This document shows, piece after piece, positions 1 to 5,021 of a stretch of DNA of 5,021 nt. The position numbers and the translations under genes are program-made. The notes below the pieces were generated by a model. That model was given only the letters and a program-made list of their open reading frames with translations. It did not search any database and was not told the DNA's origin. Within the stretch, counting starts at the first letter, position 1; every line of letters starts with the position of its first letter. Origin of the DNA: Cellvibrionales bacterium UBA2034. Its GTDB lineage: Bacteria; Pseudomonadota; Gammaproteobacteria; Pseudomonadales; UBA7239. The stretch is taken from positions 1 to 5,021 of the forward strand of contig DDBK01000169.1 of NCBI GenBank assembly GCA_002333095.1, read 5' to 3'.

Positions 1-761
1 ACGATCGTTTCGCCACTGGCAAGTGTTACGCCGCGCACGGCACTATCTTCAATTACGATATCGGTCACGCGCTGGCTGAAACGGATTTCGCCGCCGAGCG
101 TTTCAATAGTGGCGCGCATATTTTCTACCATCGACACCAGCTTGAACGTGCCGATATGCGGTTTGCTGATAAACAGGATTTCTTCCGGCGCGCCGGCTTT
201 CACAAATTCGTTCAGCACCTTGCGCCCGTAAAATTTCGGGTCCTTGATCTGGCTGTACAATTTGCCATCTGAAAACGTGCCGGCTCCACCTTCGCCAAAT
301 TGCACATTCGATTCAGGATTCAGCGTGTGCTGGCGCCACAACCCCCAGGTATCCTGTGTGCGTTCACGTACTGCTTTGCCACGTTCCAGAATAATCGGGC
401 GAAAACCCATTTGCGCCAGCACCAGTCCGGCAAAGATTCCGCAAGGCCCCATGCCGATGACGACTGGCCGGTGTTTCATGTGCGGTGATGCTTCTGCCAC
501 AAAACGGTAGTTCATGTCTGGTGCAGGTTTGATGTGCAGATGGCCATCGAACTGTTTCAGCAATTTTTCTTTTTGCTTTACTTGCACATCGACAATATAG
601 ATCAGCTGGATCGCATGTTTATTGCGCGCATCGTAGCTGCGTTTGAAAACAGTGAAATCGATTAATTCATCAGCGTCTATGCCGAGCCGTTCAAGGATGG
701 CATTACGCAGCGCTTCAGGCGGGTGATCCAGGGGCAGTTTGATTTCTGTCAGGCGCAGCAT
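1..761 (-). CDS. FAD-dependent dehydrogenase, COG2509 type (partial, C-terminus off the left edge)
   Basis: Predicted flavoprotein of the NAD(P)/FAD-dependent oxidoreductase superfamily, probably cytosolic; the substrate of this family is not established to my knowledge. The first 253 full codons are visible, without a stop before the edge. Residues 1-95 form the family's N-terminal domain, beginning MLRLTEIKLPLDH and containing FTVFKRSYDAR (36-46). The FAD-binding Rossmann motif is VIGMGPCG (101-108, GxGxxG), with the ribose-binding acidic residue E126 in PIILERGK. The family-typical stretch FGEGGAGTFSDGKL lies at 155-168, followed by KAGAPEEILFISKPHIGT (188-205). The ATG at 761 is chosen because it matches where I recall homologues starting; only a weak purine-rich stretch (GAAGAAGA) precedes it. 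The reading frame stays open upstream of 761 without an in-frame ATG. It is the third gene of the leftward group, 49 bp after yqcC. Family assignment is firm; biochemical role is unknown. Confidence 0.93.
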   Translation of the reverse strand, partial: MLRLTEIKLPLDHPPEALRNAILERLGIDADELIDFTVFKRSYDARNKHAIQLIYIVDVQVKQKEKLLKQFDGHLHIKPAPDMNYRFVAEASPHMKHRPVVIGMGPCGIFAGLVLAQMGFRPIILERGKAVRERTQDTWGLWRQHTLNPESNVQFGEGGAGTFSDGKLYSQIKDPKFYGRKVLNEFVKAGAPEEILFISKPHIGTFKLVSMVENMRATIETLGGEIRFSQRVTDIVIEDSAVRGVTLASGETI

Positions 762-810
762 CGGGCATTCATCTTCTTCAGGGCAAGTGGCGATCTTGCA
801 AGGAGGGCTA

Positions 811-1140
811 TTATGGGGTGCCGGTGATGGTTTGATCAAACGTCCGCAGCACATTAATCACTGCACCGGCCTGCGTATTCGCAGCCCATACCGTTTCAGC
901 CATAGCGCTGATATTGCATGAGAGGGGCAGCGGTGAGCGGGAGTCCAGCAAGTCCTGCATGCGCGGCAGGAATACAAATTGCAGCCATTGCTGGAAATCC
1001 ATGGTGTCAACGCAAAACGGCTCGACGCTAGCCAGCGCGTCAGCAGAGGGCGGTTCGTTGCTCCACAAGTTGGCGCGCCGTAACGCGCACTCGATATCAA
1101 TCAGCAGTGAAGCGAGAAGGGTGTAGTGGGTGTCTGTCAT
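811..1140 (-). CDS. yqcC: YqcC family protein (DUF446)
   Basis: Small protein of 109 residues, about the length of E. coli YqcC. The family has no proven function; in enterobacteria it sits beside truC (tRNA pseudouridine synthase C), which is not seen here. The hallmark segment is PFCVDTMDFQQWLQFVFLPRM (41-61, written here in parts: PFCVDTM at 41-47 and QWLQFVFLPRM at 51-61), followed by DLLDSRSPLP (63-72). An N-terminal helix, LLASLLIDIECALRR (8-22), also fits the family. No signal peptide or membrane helix is evident. The ATG at 1140 gives the usual family length; the frame is open 19 codons further up to another ATG at 1197, but that extension lies inside the thioesterase gene and does not look like YqcC. 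The start is buried 44 bp inside the upstream gene with no clear Shine-Dalgarno, so translation is probably coupled to the thioesterase. Confidence 0.9.
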   Translation of the reverse strand: MTDTHYTLLASLLIDIECALRRANLWSNEPPSADALASVEPFCVDTMDFQQWLQFVFLPRMQDLLDSRSPLPLSCNISAMAETVWAANTQAGAVINVLRTFDQTITGTP

Positions 1141-1828
1141 CAGGGTTGTCGGAGGAATGCAATTGTTCCTGGCGCAGCATCTCTGCTTCCACGCCAATAT
1201 TCTTGATCACGGTATTGATAAACAGGCCGCTGGCTTCTGTGACGATTTCGCCGTTCGCATAGCAAGCGCCTTTGACGAATATCTTCTTGCCTTCCAGTTT
1301 GTCGATCCACGCTTCAAAGCGCAGTGGGGTGTAGAGGGGCGTAGGTTTCTTGTAGTCCACATGCAGCCAGGCGGTGGGTCCGCGCGCATTGATCAGCATA
1401 TTGGCCAGTGCCATGACGTGATCCCATGCCAATGCCACCATCCCGCCATGCACGCAGTTCGGTGGGCCTTCAAAAGCATCGCCGTATGTCACTGTGCCGA
1501 TGGCCTTGTCTTCGCGCAGCACCATCTGCATCGGGGGGGAGAGCGGGTTACAGCGGCCAACTACCGGGCTGTAAGGGGCGGACCAGTTCACATCATCGGG
1601 GCGAAAATGCTTGTTGTGTGCGGCAATCGGCCGAATGCTGCTGTAGGGTTGCATCTGTGCAGCCATCGTTTCTGCATCGTTAGCCAACTGGGTCAATGTT
1701 TCCAGTGGGGCATTCAGTTTGACGCTGCTATCGATCACCTGGCGCAAGGCTTTCGTCAGCCGGACCAGCTCTGCTTCCTGTGTGCGCGTGAAATTGGGGT
1801 CGCTGTCGAAGTAGTTCGCTATGCCCAT
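1097..1828 (-). CDS. PaaI/THEM4-like hotdog-fold thioesterase
   Basis: Predicted acyl-CoA thioesterase of 243 residues with a single hotdog domain, hydrolysing an unidentified acyl-CoA, probably in the cytosol. Residues 1-65 look mostly helical and precede the domain. The hotdog fold spans roughly 88-208: strand residues around AIGTVTYGDAFEGPP (109-123), then the characteristic NCVHGGMVALAWD (124-136), in which HGG followed by an acidic residue (D136) about seven positions later matches the PaaI/THEM4 active-site helix, then WLHVDYKKPTPL (154-165). The tail (209-243) is hydrophilic and lacks a recognisable domain. The ATG at 1828 has a good Shine-Dalgarno, GGAGAG, five bases upstream. It is the first gene of the leftward group; its 3' end overlaps yqcC by 44 bp. 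At 243 residues it is longer than the ~140 of classical PaaI because of the N-terminal helical part. Fold assignment is strong; the substrate cannot be read from the sequence. Confidence 0.88.
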   Translation of the reverse strand: MGIANYFDSDPNFTRTQEAELVRLTKALRQVIDSSVKLNAPLETLTQLANDAETMAAQMQPYSSIRPIAAHNKHFRPDDVNWSAPYSPVVGRCNPLSPPMQMVLREDKAIGTVTYGDAFEGPPNCVHGGMVALAWDHVMALANMLINARGPTAWLHVDYKKPTPLYTPLRFEAWIDKLEGKKIFVKGACYANGEIVTEASGLFINTVIKNIGVEAEMLRQEQLHSSDNPDDRHPLHPSRFTAD

Positions 1829-1833
1829 GCCAT

Positions 1834-1839
1834 CTCTCC
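1834..1839 (-). promoter_or_regulatory. Ribosome binding site of the thioesterase gene
   Basis: GGAGAG on the minus strand lies five bases before the ATG at 1828. A competing ATG at 1833-1831 is out of frame and reaches a stop after four codons, so the site supports 1828 as the start. Confidence 0.7.
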
Positions 1840-1898
1840 ATCATCAAAGGCGCTGATCCCGAGAGTCTAGTTTCCTCTATCGGGTGGTGACATTGGGG

Positions 1899-1927
1899 AA
1901 TATACGGCGCACGCACAGCGTTGTCAG
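1899..1927 (-). promoter_or_regulatory. Sigma70-like promoter of the leftward group
   Basis: On the minus strand CTGACA (-35, 1927-1922) and TATATT (-10, 1904-1899) are separated by 17 bases. Each hexamer matches the consensus at five of six positions. The predicted transcript would begin near 1892 and carry a leader of about 64 bases to the thioesterase start at 1828. It would serve the thioesterase, yqcC and the FAD dehydrogenase. This is a pattern match by eye only. Confidence 0.5.
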
Positions 1928-1930
1928 CAC

Positions 1931-1964
1931 AACCGCCAATTGCTACATGCATGCAGCTGCGGTT
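1931..1964. repeat. Inverted repeat in the divergent control region, possible operator
   Basis: AACCGC (1931-1936) is mirrored exactly by GCGGTT (1959-1964), with 22 bases between. Inside it sit three small palindromes: CAATTG (1937-1942), TGCATGCA (1948-1955) and GCAGCTGC (1953-1960). The element overlaps the proposed rightward promoter and lies just upstream of the leftward -35 box, a suitable place for a regulator binding both. No regulator gene is present in the window. The arms are short, so chance is possible. Confidence 0.3.
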
Positions 1965-1968
1965 AAAT
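1940..1968 (+). promoter_or_regulatory. Possible promoter of the GMC oxidoreductase gene
   Basis: TTGCTA (1940-1945) and TTAAAT (1963-1968) are separated by 17 bases; each matches the sigma70 consensus at four of six positions. Transcription would start near 1975, about 30 bases before the GMC start. It is weaker than the opposing promoter, and the overlapping inverted repeat suggests that it may be controlled. Confidence 0.3.
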
Positions 1969-1991
1969 CACAGCATTCACTGCCCAGCGAC

Positions 1992-1997
1992 AGGAAG
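1992..1997 (+). promoter_or_regulatory. Ribosome binding site that fixes the GMC oxidoreductase start
   Basis: AGGAAG lies nine bases before the ATG at 2007. The frame is open further up to an ATG at 1884, which would add 41 residues, but that extension has no family resemblance and would cover the promoter region. The site therefore favours 2007. Confidence 0.65.
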
Positions 1998-2006
1998 AAA
2001 AACGCC

Positions 2007-3716
2007 ATGCTTGATAACCAGTTTGACTACATCATTGTCGGTGCCGGCTCTGCCGGTTGTGTGCTGGCGAATCGTTTGTCGCGTAACAGCAATATCCGTG
2101 TATTGCTGATCGAGGCAGGTGGCAAGGATACCAATCCGATGATTCACATGCCGATGGGTTTCATCAAGTTGATCCATGACCCCAAAGACACCAATGTGTA
2201 TTTCAGTGAGCCTGAGCCGGGTTGCAATAATCGCCCGATCCATTCGCCGCGCGGTCGTGTATTGGGCGGGTGCAGTTCAATCAATGGCATGGTCTATATC
2301 CGTGGCCAGCGTGAAGACTACGATGAATGGGCAAAGCTGCCGGGTTGCGAAGGCTGGGATTATGAAAGCCTGCTGCCGTATTTCCGGCGCAGTGAGCATT
2401 TCGAGTTGGGTGATGCCAGCCGCTACCATGGTAAAGGTGGTGGACTGAATGTCACCGGTTGCCGTACAGAATATGAACAATCAGATTATTACTTGCGTGC
2501 GGCAGAAGCGACGGGCATTCCCCGCACAAATGATTTTAATGGTGAAAAACAGGAAGGCGTCGGTTACTTCCAGTTGAACCAGAAGGGTGGCAAGCGCTGG
2601 AGTTCTGCGGCTGCATTTCTGGGCAAGGATGTATGTAAACGCAAGAACCTGGTGATTGCTACAAAGTCTGTTGCTGCAAAAATACTTTTCCATAAGACCC
2701 GTGCGATTGGTGTTCATTATCTGGACAGCAAAGGCCAGATACAGGAAGTGGCAGCCATGCAGGAAGTGATCCTTGCAGCGGGCGCACTCAATACGCCAAC
2801 ATTGCTTGAGCTGTCTGGTATCGGGCAACGTAACGTAATAGAAAGCCATGGCATTGAACTGAAACACGAATTGCCTGGCGTGGGTGAGAACCTGCAAGAC
2901 CATTATCATGTGCAGGTGCAGCATGGTGTCAACAAGGGCGTGACAATTAGTGATGATGGCAAGTTTCCACGCGTAGTCTTTAACGTGTTCAAATACCTTT
3001 TCACCAAACGTGGCTTGCTTGCATTTCCTGCCGCCAATATCGGAGCGTTTTACAAAACAGCCGGTGATACACGCCCCAGTATGCAGATTCATTTTACGCC
3101 GGGTGCGGGTGGCATGGATGAGAAAGGCAATATGACTCCTTCACCCGTGCCGGGTGTGAACTCCACCACGTGCGTATTGCGTCCGGAAGCGCGCGGCCAT
3201 GTGCATATCCGCAGCACTGATCCCAAAGCGCCACCCAAAATTCTCTATAACTATCTCACGAATGAAAATGACTGCAAGCGCGCAGTGGATGGTGTGAAGA
3301 AGCAGCGTGAAATTTATGCGGCGGCGCCATTTCGCGATATTGCCACCACAGAAATCACGCCCGGTGCACATGTGCAGACAGACGAACAGATTCTCGAATA
3401 TTGCCGTAACGAAGGCGGCAGTGTCTATCATCCCGTCGGTACGTGCAAAATGGGTGCAGCCAATGACGCCAGAGCGGTTGTTGACAATGAATTGAAAGTG
3501 CATGGCTTGCATGCATTGCGTGTAGTCGATGCATCTATTTTTCCCAATCTGGTTTCCGGCAATACGCATGCCCCGACAGTGGCTGTAGCAGAAAAAGCTG
3601 CTGACATGATTCTTGCGGATCGCGAGAAAAACCGCGCAGATGCTTTTGCCGGGTTGCCGCCAAAAGGCATTGATACCAGTGGTGGTGGCGGTAAATGCCC
3701 ATTCGGGCATGGCTAA
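2007..3716 (+). CDS. GMC-family FAD oxidoreductase (choline/alcohol dehydrogenase type)
   Basis: Flavoenzyme of 569 residues that should oxidise an alcohol to an aldehyde. It most resembles the choline dehydrogenase BetA and alcohol dehydrogenase AlkJ branch, which normally pass electrons to the respiratory chain rather than oxygen. The FAD fold begins FDYIIVGAGSAGCVLANRLS (6-25), with E36 in LLIEAGG. Both GMC signatures are present: GRVLGGCSSINGMVYIRG (83-100) and GALNTPTLLELSGIG (259-273). The C-terminal active-site part has YHPVGTCKMG (474-483) with catalytic H475, and VVDASIFPNLVSGNTHAP (506-523) supplying the second active-site residue (N519 or H521). No signal peptide is seen. After the usual end (AADMILADR, 531-539) comes an extra tail of about 30 residues ending GGGGKCPFGHG. 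No betaine, alkane or aldehyde dehydrogenase gene accompanies it here, so the substrate stays open. It appears to have its own promoter and may be cotranscribed with the helicase. Confidence 0.95.
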   Translation: MLDNQFDYIIVGAGSAGCVLANRLSRNSNIRVLLIEAGGKDTNPMIHMPMGFIKLIHDPKDTNVYFSEPEPGCNNRPIHSPRGRVLGGCSSINGMVYIRGQREDYDEWAKLPGCEGWDYESLLPYFRRSEHFELGDASRYHGKGGGLNVTGCRTEYEQSDYYLRAAEATGIPRTNDFNGEKQEGVGYFQLNQKGGKRWSSAAAFLGKDVCKRKNLVIATKSVAAKILFHKTRAIGVHYLDSKGQIQEVAAMQEVILAAGALNTPTLLELSGIGQRNVIESHGIELKHELPGVGENLQDHYHVQVQHGVNKGVTISDDGKFPRVVFNVFKYLFTKRGLLAFPAANIGAFYKTAGDTRPSMQIHFTPGAGGMDEKGNMTPSPVPGVNSTTCVLRPEARGHVHIRSTDPKAPPKILYNYLTNENDCKRAVDGVKKQREIYAAAPFRDIATTEITPGAHVQTDEQILEYCRNEGGSVYHPVGTCKMGAANDARAVVDNELKVHGLHALRVVDASIFPNLVSGNTHAPTVAVAEKAADMILADREKNRADAFAGLPPKGIDTSGGGGKCPFGHG

Positions 3717-3725
3717 ACTCTTTTA

Positions 3726-5021
3726 GTGGTCGAGCGCGCATTCACTTACCCGCCCGAACTGCCGGTTGTTGAACGCCGGCATGAAATTGCCGAGCTCATT
3801 AAAAACCATCAGGTATTGATCGTCGCCGGCGAAACCGGATCGGGCAAGACAACGCAGTTGCCTAAAATTTGTCTTGAGCTGTTGCTGGATAAAAAAATTG
3901 GCAAAGGCGACAAAGGCATTATTGGCCATACGCAACCGCGCAGGTTGGCTGCGCGCACAGTGGCTACCCGTATTGCGCAGGAATTGAACGAACCGCTCGG
4001 GCAGACGGTAGGCTGTCAGGTGCGATTCCACGATGACAGCAGCGACAATACGCGCATCAAACTGATGACAGACGGTATCCTGCTCGCTGAAATCCAGCGT
4101 GACAGATTGCTGAAAAAATACGACGTGCTGATTATTGATGAGGCACACGAGCGTTCGCTCAATATCGATTTCCTGCTGGGTTACATCAAGCTGTTGTTGC
4201 CAAAACGTCCTGACCTGAAGCTGATCATTACCTCAGCCACGATTGATGTGCAGCGTTTTTCTGAACATTTTTCTGACCGGAAGGGCAATCCTGCGCCGAT
4301 CATCACTGTGGAAGGGCGAACCTATCCTGTCGATATCACTTATCTGCCACCCGATGAAATGCCCGGCAAGCCGGATGATGTGGGTGAGATCATCGAGCGG
4401 GCACTGGACTATCTGCTGGATACAGAAAAATCGCGCAGTGTACGCGGTGGGGATGTGCTGGTATTCCTGTCTGGTGAACGTGACATTCTTGAAACTGCCC
4501 GTCATTTGCGTAAACAACAGTCATACAATGCCAACCTGAAACATTGTGACGTGGTGCCCTTGTATGCGCGGCTCACCTTGAAAGAACAGCAGAAGATTTT
4601 TGCGCCGCACGCCGGACGCCGGATTGTGCTTGCCACCAATGTTGCTGAAACGTCCCTGACAGTGCCGGGCATTCGCTACGTGATTGATGTGGGCAATGCA
4701 CGCATCAGCCGGTACAGCCATCGCACCCGCGTGCAGCGTTTGCCCATAGAAAATGTCTCGCAAGCCAGTGCCAACCAGCGCGCCGGCCGTTGCGGACGGT
4801 TGGAAGCGGGCATTTGTGTGCGCTTGTACAGTGAACATGATTTTCGTGCCCGTCCGGCATTTACCGATCCGGAAATTCGCCGCACCAATCTGGCATCGGT
4901 TATTTTGCAGATGCTGTTGTTAAAACTAGGTCGTATGGAAGATTTCCCATTCCTTGATGCGCCAGACACGCGACATGTGAACGAAGGCTACAGTCTGCTA
5001 GCAGAATTGCGTGCTGTGGAC
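3726..5021 (+). CDS. hrpA: HrpA-like DEAH-box ATP-dependent RNA helicase (partial, C-terminus off the right edge)
   Basis: N-terminal 432 residues of a DEAH/RHA RNA helicase, thought to remodel RNA or ribosome-mRNA complexes in the cytosol; E. coli HrpA is about 1300 residues. Motifs in order: Walker A GETGSGKT (35-42), Ia TQPRRLAAR (69-77), II DEAH (138-141), III SAT (170-172), IV FLSGERD (247-253), [15 protein letters not shown] (302-315), [15 protein letters not shown] (346-358). Both RecA-like domains are thus complete, and the winged-helix part is beginning at the edge; the OB-fold and C-terminal HrpA domain lie outside. GTG at 3726 is the only credible start: the frame meets the GMC stop TAA at 3714, and the next in-frame ATG lies beyond the Walker A motif. 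No Shine-Dalgarno is evident, and roughly 75-80 residues found at the E. coli N-terminus are absent. Nine bases separate it from the GMC gene, suggesting coupled translation. Confidence 0.93.
   Translation, partial: MVERAFTYPPELPVVERRHEIAELIKNHQVLIVAGETGSGKTTQLPKICLELLLDKKIGKGDKGIIGHTQPRRLAARTVATRIAQELNEPLGQTVGCQVRFHDDSSDNTRIKLMTDGILLAEIQRDRLLKKYDVLIIDEAHERSLNIDFLLGYIKLLLPKRPDLKLIITSATIDVQRFSEHFSDRKGNPAPIITVEGRTYPVDITYLPPDEMPGKPDDVGEIIERALDYLLDTEKSRSVRGGDVLVFLSGERDILETARHLRKQQSYNANLKHCDVVPLYARLTLKEQQKIFAPHAGRRIVLATNVAETSLTVPGIRYVIDVGNARISRYSHRTRVQRLPIENVSQASANQRAGRCGRLEAGICVRLYSEHDFRARPAFTDPEIRRTNLASVILQMLLLKLGRMEDFPFLDAPDTRHVNEGYSLLAELRAVD

Noticed and set aside
801..827. Perfect plus-strand AGGAGG followed by ATG at 813
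   Set aside because: The frame stops after four codons (MGCR) and lies antisense to the yqcC/FAD dehydrogenase junction; coincidental.
1130..1870. Long plus-strand open frame (246 codons) opposite the thioesterase and yqcC
   Set aside because: It lies entirely antisense to two genes with clear family motifs, its product is rich in Cys and His with no recognisable domain, and it has no convincing start signal; it is a shadow of the minus-strand coding.
1884..2006. Upstream extension of the GMC protein from the ATG at 1884
   Set aside because: It adds 41 residues unlike the family, would override the promoter region, and the ATG at 2007 has a good Shine-Dalgarno and begins immediately before the FAD-binding fold.
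2481..3092. Minus-strand open frame of 203 codons inside the GMC gene
   Set aside because: Antisense to unmistakable GMC coding sequence; the product resembles no family and is rich in Cys, His and Phe as expected of a reverse-complement shadow.
3141..3710. Minus-strand open frame of 189 codons at the end of the GMC gene
   Set aside because: Antisense to the conserved catalytic part of the GMC enzyme, with no domain or ribosome site that would support it.
3714..3725. Terminator between the GMC gene and the helicase
   Set aside because: The gap is only nine bases beyond the stop, and I see no stable hairpin followed by a T run around it.

Overview
The window looks like ordinary chromosome of a Gammaproteobacterium. 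GC is about 50% by eye, genes are closely packed, and two families point this way: YqcC (DUF446), which is largely gammaproteobacterial, and an HrpA-type DEAH helicase. I cannot name a genus from the sequence alone. There is no sign of mobile DNA, CRISPR, tRNA or rRNA.

Layout: two divergent gene groups are separated by a 178-bp control region (1829-2006). Leftwards, on the minus strand, run a PaaI-like hotdog thioesterase (1828-1097), a YqcC-family protein (1140-811, overlapping the thioesterase by 44 bp) and a COG2509-type FAD-dependent dehydrogenase (761 to the left edge, incomplete). Rightwards, on the plus strand, run a complete GMC oxidoreductase (2007-3716, choline/alcohol dehydrogenase type) and, 9 bp later in the same reading frame, the N-terminal 432 residues of an HrpA-like ATP-dependent RNA helicase (3726 to the right edge, incomplete).

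The control region holds a good sigma70-like promoter for the leftward group (CTGACA-N17-TATATT, 1927-1899). It also holds a weaker one for the rightward group (TTGCTA-N17-TTAAAT, 1940-1968), overlapped by an inverted repeat (AACCGC...GCGGTT, 1931-1964) that could be an operator. No other gap between genes exceeds 50 bp, and no gene-free stretch is longer than 300 bp.

How the genes cooperate is not evident. Three encode metabolic or redox enzymes (thioesterase, FAD dehydrogenase, GMC oxidoreductase), one is of unknown function, and one acts on RNA. Nothing in the window makes a convincing new system. The points most worth a second look are the cysteine/histidine tail GGGGKCPFGHG on the GMC enzyme, the short N-terminus and GTG start of the helicase placed in frame just behind the GMC stop, and the thioesterase-yqcC overlap.
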